From NCBI RefSeq assembly GCF_000259275.1, contig NC_017735.1, forward strand, positions 930,001 through 994,000: a stretch of 64,000 nucleotides of DNA. Reading direction: 5' to 3'. Each line of letters starts with the position of its first letter. Within the stretch, counting starts at the first letter, position 1. This stretch comes from Helicobacter cetorum MIT 99-5656 (GTDB lineage Bacteria > Campylobacterota > Campylobacteria > Campylobacterales > Helicobacteraceae). This document shows positions 35,418 through 43,661 of the stretch, in pieces. Under the pieces are notes generated by a model that ran no database searches, was not told the origin of the DNA, and saw only the letters and a program-made list of their open reading frames with translations. The position numbers and the translations under genes are program-made.

Positions 35418-37277
35418 ATGACAAAAGAGCAAGAAAAAATTGTTTTTTCACAAGAACGCTTAGTCTTAGTTAATGCTACTGCAGGCTCAGGCAAAACTAC
35501 CACACTTTTAAAAGTTATGGAAAGAAATTCTGATAAAAAAATATTGTATTTGTGTTTTAATGCAGCATTAAAATCTGAAATGGAGCAAAAAACAAAGCAA
35601 CTATCGCATGTTAGGGTTAAAACTATCCACGCTTTAGCTTATCAAGCCACTAAAAGCTTTCAATATAAAGAGCGTTTGGGGACTTTGCGACCCTTACATT
35701 TTAGAGAGATGCTAGAAGAAAACCCGAAAATTGACAAAAATATACGATTGTTAGATTATTTAGATGTTAAAGCAGGCTTAAGCGCTAAAGAAATATTACG
35801 CTTTCAAGGGGTATTGCACAAGCTTTTAGAGTTTTATAAAAAAAGTGATTTAAAAACCATCGTTGGGTATGAAAAGCTTTTAGAATATTTATTAAAACGC
35901 ATAGAGGGTGATAAAAATCTTCCTTATTCACATGCTTTTTATTTAAAAAAGTTTCAATTGAGTGAATTTATTTTGCCCTTTGATTTGATTTTAATTGATG
36001 AGGCTCAAGATTTGAATGGTGTGATGCTTGGGATTTTAAAAACGCAATTAGAAAAAAATAAGAGCGTTCGTTTAATTTTGGTGGGAGATAGTTTTCAAAA
36101 AATCTATTCATTCATGGGTTGTGAAGATGCACTAGAGACGATGTATCAATTCACTAAAGCTCCTATTTATTATCTTTCACAAACTTTTAGATGTCCCAAA
36201 AATATTTCATTTGTGGCTAATCAATATTTAGGGTTTTTAAATGCCCCAAAGCTTATGTTTTCTCAAATAGAAAATTTTAATGAAAAAATAGAAAAAGATG
36301 GTTTTAATGAAAATAATTGTGCTTTTTTGGCCCGTTCTAATGGAAGCATTTTAAAACGCTTAATTGAAGACTATAAAAGAGAACAGAAAAAATACAAGCT
36401 TTTTTCTACAAATGAAAATTTAGATTTAAGAAAAGAATTTATTGATATTTTAGATTTTTATTACTTTAAATATGGATTTTATGACAAGATTTCTAATAAA
36501 ACTTTTTATGCAAATTTTAACTATTTAGAAGATTTTATTGAATACGCTCAAAATAGTAATGATATTAATGCAAGAAGGCTTGTTGAAGATGTGGCTAGTA
36601 TTGAAAAGGCTTTAGATGAAATCCATTTAACTATTGAAGAGTTTCTTTTAAATTTTAAAAACCCTAAACACGCTCATTGCGTGATTTTGAGCGCTCATAA
36701 ATCTAAAGGTTTAGAATTTGACTTTGTGATTTTAGAAAACGATTTTTTTGATATTGAAAGATGTTTGGTGGATTTTTTAGAAAATTATGAAGATTTAAAT
36801 GCTTTTTATCAGGCTAAAAAATGCCATAAAAATTATGATGTTAGTAATGAAGACGCAAAGTTTTATTATGAAGATTTAAAACCGTATTTTGAAGTGATTT
36901 TTGATAATACGCCATTAAAAGAGTCTTTAGTAATGGATTTATATCAAGATAGGATATTAAAAGAACGATTTAATAAGGTCTTTTTTGGTTTTTATATGGT
37001 TTTGGATTTAGAAGCCTTAGCTTTAGGTTTAGAAAATAAAAAACCAGATTATAACCCTTTAAGAGACATTTTTAAAAACCGCTCTATAAGAGTTAGAAAC
37101 CCTTTAGCAGATGAATTACGCCTTTTATATGTGGCTATGACAAGAGCCAAAAAGAAGCTTTATCTACAAGGCAAATACAAGATTGAAAATCCTAAAAAAT
37201 TGCAAAAAGAGTTAAAAGAAATTGTTTTTAAAGCTCAAGGTTTTTTAAATTTACAAAAAGAGATGAAGGATTATTAG
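35418..37277 (+). CDS. UvrD/Rep-family superfamily 1 helicase, horizontally inserted
   Basis: 619 residues from the ATG at 35418 (a TTG three codons earlier is less likely). Motifs: Q-motif MTKEQEKIVFS, Walker A ATAGSGKTTTLL, VKTIHALAYQA, DEAQDLNGVML, GDSFQKIYSFMGC, SQTFRCPKNI, then HKSKGLEFDFVILEN and LRLLYVAMTRAKKKLYL. It would unwind DNA 3' to 5'. It is shorter than UvrD/PcrA, and its A+T content is visibly higher than that of glmS and thyX. It is bracketed by the 27-bp thyX repeat. No nuclease partner (as in Gabija) is adjacent. An accessory defence or mobile-element role is inference; a repair role is also possible. Confidence 0.88.
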   Translation: MTKEQEKIVFSQERLVLVNATAGSGKTTTLLKVMERNSDKKILYLCFNAALKSEMEQKTKQLSHVRVKTIHALAYQATKSFQYKERLGTLRPLHFREMLEENPKIDKNIRLLDYLDVKAGLSAKEILRFQGVLHKLLEFYKKSDLKTIVGYEKLLEYLLKRIEGDKNLPYSHAFYLKKFQLSEFILPFDLILIDEAQDLNGVMLGILKTQLEKNKSVRLILVGDSFQKIYSFMGCEDALETMYQFTKAPIYYLSQTFRCPKNISFVANQYLGFLNAPKLMFSQIENFNEKIEKDGFNENNCAFLARSNGSILKRLIEDYKREQKKYKLFSTNENLDLRKEFIDILDFYYFKYGFYDKISNKTFYANFNYLEDFIEYAQNSNDINARRLVEDVASIEKALDEIHLTIEEFLLNFKNPKHAHCVILSAHKSKGLEFDFVILENDFFDIERCLVDFLENYEDLNAFYQAKKCHKNYDVSNEDAKFYYEDLKPYFEVIFDNTPLKESLVMDLYQDRILKERFNKVFFGFYMVLDLEALALGLENKKPDYNPLRDIFKNRSIRVRNPLADELRLLYVAMTRAKKKLYLQGKYKIENPKKLQKELKEIVFKAQGFLNLQKEMKDY

Positions 37278-37278
37278 C

Positions 37279-37305
37279 ATGGAAGTCATTTGTAAGCACT
37301 ACACC
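37279..37305 (+). repeat. 27-bp thyX start, right (functional) copy
   Basis: Partner of 35350-35376. The two copies flank the helicase gene with exactly the 5' end of thyX duplicated, as expected for insertion with target duplication. Confidence 0.9.
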
Positions 37306-37908
37306 CCTTTAGAAATAGCAAGTCAAGCGATTAGGACTTGCTGGCAAAGTTTTGAATACAGCGATGATGGGGGCTGTAAAGACAAGGATTTGATTCATAG
37401 AGTAGGGAATATCTTTAGGCATTCTTCCACTTTAGAGCATTTATTCTACAATTTTGAGATTAAGGGCTTAAGTAGGGGGGCGTTACAAGAACTAAGCCGT
37501 CATAGAATAGCGAGCTTAAGCGTAAAGTCAAGCCGTTATACTCTAAGAGAGCTTAAAGATAAAGAGAGTTTTTTACCCATAAATGAGACTAATCTAGCTA
37601 GGGCGAAAGAATTTTTAGTGTTTGTGGATAATGAGAAAGTTAATGAAATGAGCGTTCTAGCTTTAGAAAATCTAAGGGTTTTATTGAGCGTTCATAATAT
37701 CAAAAACGATTTAGCCAAATACGCCATGCCTGAAAGCTATAAAACGCATTTAGCCTATAGCATTAACGCACGCTCTTTGCAAAATCTACTCTCTTTACGA
37801 AGTTCTAATAAAGCCTTAAAAGAAATGCAAGATTTAGCGCTAGGCTTATTTAATGCTTTACCAAAAGAACATCAATATTTGTTTGTTGATTGTTTGAAAC
37901 AGACATGA
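37279..37908 (+). CDS. thyX: ThyX, flavin-dependent thymidylate synthase
   Basis: 209 residues. The signature RHRIASLSVKSSRYT (R-H-R-x7-S form) lies near residue 74, with HSSTLEHLFYNFEI before it, and the C-terminal SINARSLQNLLSLRSSNKA holds the substrate-binding arginines. The enzyme makes dTMP using FAD and methylenetetrahydrofolate in place of ThyA. Its first 27 bases are repeated at 35350-35376. The present ribosome site, AAGGATTATTAGC before the ATG, is supplied by the 3' end of the helicase gene, which overlaps no thyX codons. Expression has thus been re-wired by the insertion. Confidence 0.94.
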   Translation: MEVICKHYTPLEIASQAIRTCWQSFEYSDDGGCKDKDLIHRVGNIFRHSSTLEHLFYNFEIKGLSRGALQELSRHRIASLSVKSSRYTLRELKDKESFLPINETNLARAKEFLVFVDNEKVNEMSVLALENLRVLLSVHNIKNDLAKYAMPESYKTHLAYSINARSLQNLLSLRSSNKALKEMQDLALGLFNALPKEHQYLFVDCLKQT

Positions 37909-37926
37909 GCATAAAGAAGGAATAAG

Positions 37927-37989
37927 GTGAGCGAAGATAATCAAGTTAAATTATTGAGCGAGAATTTTAAAATTTTACAAGTTACTTAG
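37927..37989 (+). pseudogene. 20-codon remnant after thyX
   Basis: A GTG frame with a good AAGGAATAAG ribosome site encodes VSEDNQVKLLSENFKILQVT and then stops. It has normal-looking codons but is too short for a known protein, so it is probably the first part of a truncated gene, perhaps the N-terminus lost from the following frame. No family recognised. Confidence 0.3.
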
Positions 37990-38012
37990 TTTTAGAGAGA
38001 AAATTTAGAGAG

Positions 38013-38195
38013 ATGTATAATCAACATGTTAAGAATTTTTATAAAGAACCACTGAGATTGTTTGATTTTCAAATTTCAACTGATGGGAAAGATTTTATAA
38101 AGGCAATGGGTTCAAAAGGCATTTATTTGTTTTATGGCAACATTCTTGTTGTTGATACAGCATTAATGGTTTACTCTATTTTTCAGAAAGGATAA
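38013..38195 (+). CDS. 60-codon ORF coupled to the TIR-like gene
   Basis: 60 residues: a polar start MYNQHVKNFYKEPLRLFDFQI, then a glycine-containing hydrophobic part GSKGIYLFYGNILVVDTALMVYSIF. TTTAGAGAG precedes the ATG directly. Its stop TAA overlaps the first ATG of the TIR-like gene (TAATG), which usually signals translational coupling and related function. It could be a one-helix membrane partner, or the C-terminal remnant of a larger gene whose start is the 20-codon frame at 37927. I do not recognise it. Confidence 0.45.
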   Translation: MYNQHVKNFYKEPLRLFDFQISTDGKDFIKAMGSKGIYLFYGNILVVDTALMVYSIFQKG

Positions 38196-38197
38196 TG

Positions 38198-38680
38198 ATG
38201 AGACATGTTTTTTTGAGCTTTCACTATAAAAATGATTGTTGGCGTGTTCAGCAAATAAGGAACATGGGAGTTATTGAAAGTCAAAGACTATTTCATGCAA
38301 ATGAGTGGGAGGATGTTAAGCGTAAAGGTGATTCAGCAATCCAAAGATGGATAGATAGCAACTTGCATGATTGTTCGTGTTTAATTGTATTAATTGGTTC
38401 ACAAACAGCTAATAGAAAATGGGTTCATTATGAAATCCAACAAGCCATTAAACAAGGCAAAAAACTTCTAGGAATTTATATTCATCATCTTAAGAATGAG
38501 AATGGAAATAAAGATGAGAAAGGTGCAAATCCTTTTGATTATATTCAAGCAGATACAAGGGGTATTCTTGTTACAAGTCCAAGTCCATCTAATCCTTATA
38601 AAGACATCAAGGACAATTTAGAATGCTGGATAGAAAAAGCTAGACCTTTAAGAGACAATAACCCTATGACAAGATTTTGA
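38198..38680 (+). CDS. TIR-like DUF1863 protein, ThsB-like (Thoeris family)
   Basis: 160 residues from the second of two consecutive ATGs (38195 or 38198), which is better spaced from AAAGGA. RHVFLSFHYKNDCWRVQQIRN, NEWEDVKRKGDSAIQRWI, SCLIVLIGSQTANRKWVHYEI and GIYIHHLKNENGNKDEKGANPFDY match the ThsB sensors of Thoeris as I know them, down to the I-G-S-Q-T and W-V-x-Y-E-I motifs. ThsB makes a cyclic ADP-ribose-type signal from NAD on phage infection. The C-terminus is shorter than in the Bacillus protein, and no ThsA effector is adjacent, so it is an orphan or works with the 60-codon ORF. Confidence 0.8.
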   Translation: MRHVFLSFHYKNDCWRVQQIRNMGVIESQRLFHANEWEDVKRKGDSAIQRWIDSNLHDCSCLIVLIGSQTANRKWVHYEIQQAIKQGKKLLGIYIHHLKNENGNKDEKGANPFDYIQADTRGILVTSPSPSNPYKDIKDNLECWIEKARPLRDNNPMTRF

Positions 38681-38860
38681 GTCATTTGGTTATTAAGTAG
38701 CAGTTTTTAGGGGGGCAATAACATTATGCATTTTTTTTATTCTTCAAATGGTAGCGTTCAATTCTAAAGAGATCTTTTTGGAGCTTGATATATTTTCTGT
38801 GTTTAGTCCCATTTGATTTATCTGTTAAAAGAGACTTTTTAATGCACTCTCTAGTAGGTG

Positions 38861-40705
38861 TTAAAAAGAAATTGAACGCACGATTTCATCGCCACAAATG
38901 TTTCGCACTTTAATTCGCAAAGGTTTTTTGGTGCTTGTGATGGTGCCATCCCAAAATTCTTTGGTTTTAACTCCATTTTTAATTACAAAACCCAGTTTAT
39001 CTATTTTGATTTCAGTGCTACTAACCCAAACGCCATGAGAGTTTTCACAATCTAAAGAAATCAATTCTATCAGTTCCAAGCCATTTTCACTGATTTGTAT
39101 AGGTGAAAAATTTTTTTCATTTTGTATGGCTTGCAAGGAGCCTTTTTGGTTGAAATCTTTCATTTTTTGCAAAAGAGTGTCGCTGATAAAATTTGTGATT
39201 TCTATTTTAAAATGATTGTTTGCTAGTTCTTTGCAACTAAATTCTATTTCGTCATCAACAATGCTTTCGCACAAAAGATTTTTCAAATCTCTTAATTCTA
39301 TTTCAATTAAAGTGGCGTTATTTTCTTTAATAAACTTTTTCAACTCTTTTTCATTCTCTATATCCACAAAATAAACAATGATTTTTTCCACTTCAAAAGG
39401 AATCTCTTGCAATTCTAAATTAATAATTTGATTGATGGTAACCATATCAAGCACCTTTTGCTTGCTATCAAGTAGATTAGGCACATATACAGGAATAGTG
39501 CCTAGCTTACTGTCTTCTAAACAACCAAACCAAAAATCTGAAAGACCTGTTGGGTTTTTTTGCAATCCTGTGATGAGCCTTGCCAATTTATCCATGGTTT
39601 GCTTAGGGTTTCTAAACAAATTGATGCCATCTTTAATTTCTAAAATTTCAAAATGAGCCTTATTTTTGATAAGCCTATCTCGTGCTGTTTGTATGCTATT
39701 GATACCTATATCGCAATGGATAAATTTCCTCTTCAAATCATGAGCCACTTTTGCTAAAACGCCACTCCCTCCAAAGAAATCAGCGACTAGCATGCTTTCA
39801 TTAGAGCTTGCCTTAATAATGCGTTCTAATAGAGCTTCGGGTTTTTGCGTGGCGTAGTTTACAGATTGTGTATTAACAGCAAATGAAGAGCCTAAACCTG
39901 GCATATCCATCCAAATATTAGAGACTTGCACTTCTTTTCCAGATTCGTTTTCACCAATAGTGTGCCAAAGACCTTTTTCATCAATGCTGTAATTAAGCGT
40001 TTTTTCGTATTCTTTGTTAAAGACATAATCCTCGCCATTTACATAATAAAGAATGTAATTTGATTTGTATGTCCAATTTTTACCATTACCTTTAAAGCCA
40101 ATCGTTGAAGCTGTGGTATCCCAAGTAATCATGGTTTTAAAAGAGTCTTCCCCAAACACTTCATCCATTAAGATTTTTACATAATGAACAATGTTGTTAT
40201 CTAAGTGCATATAAATGCTAGCGGTTTCGCTCATTATGCTTTTAATCGCTTGAAGATTTTCATACATCCAGTTGAGGTAATCTTCTTTTTTCCAGATATC
40301 GCCATACATAATTTCTTCAAACGCTTTTAACTCATCTATTTGCAATTCTTTTTCAGTGATTTTTTGAGCTAATTTAGGGTTTTTACGCAGATAGACTTTT
40401 TTTGCATAATCTGCCCCACTTGCAAAAGGAGGGTCAATATAGACTAAATCTACTTTGATACCTTGTTCTTTGAGATAAGCACAAGCGCTCACGCATTCCC
40501 CACGAATTAACAAATTTTCGCTTTTTTTATCTATTTCGCCTACTTTTTCTATACTTTGAACTTCATATAAAGGCATCCCCCTTTTAATGCGGTAAAAAAC
40601 TTCATTATTACTACGATATTTTAATAGTCTTTGTGTACGAGTGAAATTATCTAAAATAGCTTGCCCTTGAACAGGATTTTTGGTGTAGGGTATGTATTTT
40701 TTCAT
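38861..40705 (-). CDS. mod: Type III DNA methyltransferase Mod 2 (N6-adenine, beta class)
   Basis: 614 residues. Motif IV VDLVYIDPPFASGADY near residue 88; variable region around residues 190-260; motif I VADFFGGSGVLAKVAHDL near residue 305; then a long C-terminal domain. D-P-P-F and the motif order fit m6A type III Mod proteins. It follows res on the same strand after 15 bases, the reverse of the usual mod-res order. The frame is intact and I see no long homopolymer in it, so no phase switch. The 180 bases to its 3' side, up to the TIR-like gene, hold no clear gene. Confidence 0.88.
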   Translation of the reverse strand: MKKYIPYTKNPVQGQAILDNFTRTQRLLKYRSNNEVFYRIKRGMPLYEVQSIEKVGEIDKKSENLLIRGECVSACAYLKEQGIKVDLVYIDPPFASGADYAKKVYLRKNPKLAQKITEKELQIDELKAFEEIMYGDIWKKEDYLNWMYENLQAIKSIMSETASIYMHLDNNIVHYVKILMDEVFGEDSFKTMITWDTTASTIGFKGNGKNWTYKSNYILYYVNGEDYVFNKEYEKTLNYSIDEKGLWHTIGENESGKEVQVSNIWMDMPGLGSSFAVNTQSVNYATQKPEALLERIIKASSNESMLVADFFGGSGVLAKVAHDLKRKFIHCDIGINSIQTARDRLIKNKAHFEILEIKDGINLFRNPKQTMDKLARLITGLQKNPTGLSDFWFGCLEDSKLGTIPVYVPNLLDSKQKVLDMVTINQIINLELQEIPFEVEKIIVYFVDIENEKELKKFIKENNATLIEIELRDLKNLLCESIVDDEIEFSCKELANNHFKIEITNFISDTLLQKMKDFNQKGSLQAIQNEKNFSPIQISENGLELIELISLDCENSHGVWVSSTEIKIDKLGFVIKNGVKTKEFWDGTITSTKKPLRIKVRNICGDEIVRSISF

Positions 40706-40720
40706 TAGTCTTCCTTAATT

Positions 40721-43513
40721 TTAATCAAAAAATTGATTGATTCTATCATTGATATTTTTTGCATAATTTGTATTTTCTTGTAAATACAAGAAATCAAATT
40801 TTGTGTAGCCAAATTTTTCATTGTTTTGCTCTAAAAATGTTGTTTCTATAAAAGCTTTCTTTTTCTTAAATTTTTCATCATTAGCATAAATAGAGCCTTT
40901 GGTTTCCACCATAAGGACTTTATGGATTTTATTTTCTTTGCGTTGTAAAATCAAAAAGTCGGTTGTGTATTTGCCTATGCTATAGTAGTTCTTATCTCTT
41001 TTTTCAAAGCAATTAATCACAAAATCACTTATGCCCCTCTCACCGTTGAAATAAATTTCTAAATGCTTCCTTTTAAAGTCGTGTGATTGCAGCGTATTGA
41101 TTAAAAGGTCTTTTTCAAAAGAGCTGTCAAAATTGTAAGGCAAGATGTGAAAAGTTTTATCTTTGTTTAAGGTTTCAAAAGCGATGTTTTGGTTGAGTAT
41201 TTTTATGGCTTCTTTGACGATTGACGAAGGGTTTTTATCAAATGCAAGAATCTGTTTGCAAGTTTCTTGGTTTGGGTAGAGATTTTTGTGTTCTTCAATG
41301 GCTTTGAGCTTATCCATAATAAGTAAACTCGCCTCTTTTGGAATAGTTTCTTTGCTAGTATTTAAAGTTCGTTTAATGCTAAAAGCTAGGCGGATATCTT
41401 GATTGATTTTGTATCTGTCAAATTCCACATTAAAGACCTTTTGTGTGTTTTTGATGAAAGTGATTTTTTCAAAAATCTTTTGTAATAACGCATCAAATAC
41501 ATGCAATTGCTCACGGCTTATCGTATTGAAACTGTCTTTGCTAATATCTGTAAGCCACATAGAATAATAAGTAGGTTCATCGCCAATGTCTTTTAAGTAT
41601 TTAATGTCACCTAAGTTAAGATGTTGCAAATCGGTCGTTTTAATACTTATATTTGAATGGTATTGTTCGATGTTGCTTAAAATATTTTGTAATTTTTGCT
41701 CGGTATTTGGGGTTTCTTCTTGAGCTATAGATTGATAGGATATTTTAAGTTCATAATAATCCACTTTGGGTAGTTGCAAAAACTCTATCCGTGGCGTTCG
41801 TTCTAGCATGGTGTTTTTAATTTTTTGCAAACGATTCAATTCTTCAATGCTTGTGTGTTGTTCAATTTGAAGTTGTTTGTTAAGAATATCAGCGTTTTCT
41901 TGATTGAGCCAAATGAGGGCTGTTTCGTCTTTGTTTTTATCAACTTGTCGCAAGCATCGGCAAGTTGTTTGAATGATAGAGTTTTTAGATGAGCTTTTGC
42001 TTATTTGGGGCAAAATGACGCTTGTTAAACTCTTGCAATCCCAACCCTCCTTGCCAATGCCCACAAGCAAGATATATTTCTTTTGTGAAAATGCTGTGTC
42101 TAATTGTCTAAACTCTAATGTATTTTCTTTGGGTAAAGAATATTTTTTATTTCCCCCATGAAATCGTAAAATTTCATTAGGGCTGATTTTTAAATCACTA
42201 ATGAGATAAGGATATACTTCTTCTTCTAGCATTTCAATAGAGGAGCAATAAATAGCTACTTTTGCGATGGTATTGTTTGAATAAGTTTTATCGCCATAGG
42301 TTTTCTTAAAGTCTTCAATACCCTGTTTGATGATGTGTAAGGGTGATAAGTTTTTAGCTATTTTAACTTGTGGCGTTTTTAAAAAACTTTTAATAGCACT
42401 TGTTAAAGGGTAGTAGTAGATGGTGTTAGTAATCTCAGCGATTTTGAGTGTATCATTGGGCGATAATACAATTTTTTCAGCTGACGGCAAGTAGGGTGTG
42501 CCAGAAAAACCCAGAACGGTGGTAATATTTTCTGTTTTGCTCCAAGCATTGATGACTTGTCGCAGTTTTATATCTGATTTTTGAGCGTGATGGACCTCAT
42601 CAATTAAAATATTAAGATGAGGAATTTTTCCTATTAGATTTCGTAATTCATTTGCTTGCAAATCCTTTTCATCTTCATTATATTCAAAATTGAGTTCATT
42701 GTCATAGAGACGATTGAGAATGACTTTTTCTGCATTAAGCACAAAAACTCTCCCAAAAGGATTAGGCAGGCATTGATTCACTTTTTGAGCGTTAGGATTT
42801 CGTGCTTTATTGCTTTTCTTAGAAGTTGCTTGTTCATCTAAAATTTCAAAAACAAGTTGTTGCTTAAGCTGAGTTGCTGATGGCTCTTTAATGACCCATG
42901 AAGGGTCAAAATCAGCAATGGTTTTTAAACTTGGAGCGATAGAGTTCTTTAATCCTTGTGGTATAAGCACTAAAAAATTATGACCAAAGCTTTTATTTTC
43001 AGGCTCGTTTTGTGCAAAATACAAATCAAGATAGATAAGGCTTGCCATAAGATAGGTTTTTCCTGCTCCCATAGGCAAGCTCAACAAATAATCTGCGTAA
43101 CTGACATTATAAAAAATACTTTTGATAATGCGTTCATACTCTACGCTTTCACAATGATTGCAAATCAACTCTTCTAAATGGGGTAAACGAGATTTTTTGC
43201 CGACTTTATCGCTGGCAAAACGATAGAGAGCGTAGGCATTTTTATTGTTTTCTAAAAAGTTTCTTGTATGTGTATTGATATTCAGTTCTTGGAGATGCTT
43301 AGCATTCTCATCAATAAAAAAACCTTCTGAAAATAACTGCCATAAGGGTTTGTTATTGCCTTCTATCTTTAAAAATAGGTAAGTTTCAATCGCTTGGATT
43401 TGGGTTTCTCGTAGTTGCCCTTTTTGTCGTATATAAGTGATAATATTGTTTATCGTGCATCGTTTTGATTGTAACCAATGCTGAACTTTTTCTCTGATTA
43501 TCTCGTGTAGCAT
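40721..43513 (-). CDS. Type III restriction enzyme Res subunit 2
   Basis: 930 residues. Helicase motif I SLPMGAGKTYLMASLI near residue 145, motif II NILIDEVHHA near residue 305, SGTPYLPS near residue 347, and VGIGKEGWDCKSLTSVILPQISKSSSKNSIIQTTCRCLRQVD (motifs V-VI) near residue 495. Near the end are ERGISDFVINC and MVETKGS, giving a D...E-x-K nuclease site. It differs clearly from the Res at 20-23 kb. It is first in the operon, with Mod 2 after it; the closest match known to me is the HP1371-HP1369 system. The frame is intact. Confidence 0.88.
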   Translation of the reverse strand: MLHEIIREKVQHWLQSKRCTINNIITYIRQKGQLRETQIQAIETYLFLKIEGNNKPLWQLFSEGFFIDENAKHLQELNINTHTRNFLENNKNAYALYRFASDKVGKKSRLPHLEELICNHCESVEYERIIKSIFYNVSYADYLLSLPMGAGKTYLMASLIYLDLYFAQNEPENKSFGHNFLVLIPQGLKNSIAPSLKTIADFDPSWVIKEPSATQLKQQLVFEILDEQATSKKSNKARNPNAQKVNQCLPNPFGRVFVLNAEKVILNRLYDNELNFEYNEDEKDLQANELRNLIGKIPHLNILIDEVHHAQKSDIKLRQVINAWSKTENITTVLGFSGTPYLPSAEKIVLSPNDTLKIAEITNTIYYYPLTSAIKSFLKTPQVKIAKNLSPLHIIKQGIEDFKKTYGDKTYSNNTIAKVAIYCSSIEMLEEEVYPYLISDLKISPNEILRFHGGNKKYSLPKENTLEFRQLDTAFSQKKYILLVGIGKEGWDCKSLTSVILPQISKSSSKNSIIQTTCRCLRQVDKNKDETALIWLNQENADILNKQLQIEQHTSIEELNRLQKIKNTMLERTPRIEFLQLPKVDYYELKISYQSIAQEETPNTEQKLQNILSNIEQYHSNISIKTTDLQHLNLGDIKYLKDIGDEPTYYSMWLTDISKDSFNTISREQLHVFDALLQKIFEKITFIKNTQKVFNVEFDRYKINQDIRLAFSIKRTLNTSKETIPKEASLLIMDKLKAIEEHKNLYPNQETCKQILAFDKNPSSIVKEAIKILNQNIAFETLNKDKTFHILPYNFDSSFEKDLLINTLQSHDFKRKHLEIYFNGERGISDFVINCFEKRDKNYYSIGKYTTDFLILQRKENKIHKVLMVETKGSIYANDEKFKKKKAFIETTFLEQNNEKFGYTKFDFLYLQENTNYAKNINDRINQFFD

Positions 43514-43661
43514 GACACAAATTTAACTCTCTTTTTAAGGATAATTAAAGGATTATAGCGTAAAAGTTTTTAGATTGACTTTCAAGGGCTTAAGGGTGCT
43601 TATGCTAAAATTGAGTCAAAAATCAATGCTTAAATTTGCTTAATAAGAGAGTTAATTTAAT

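Noticed and set aside
35418-37277. Gabija helicase GajB
   Set aside because: No OLD-family nuclease GajA next to it; neighbours are a membrane protein and thyX.
38198-38680. Complete Thoeris system
   Set aside because: No SIR2, macro-TM or other ThsA-type effector is encoded nearby.
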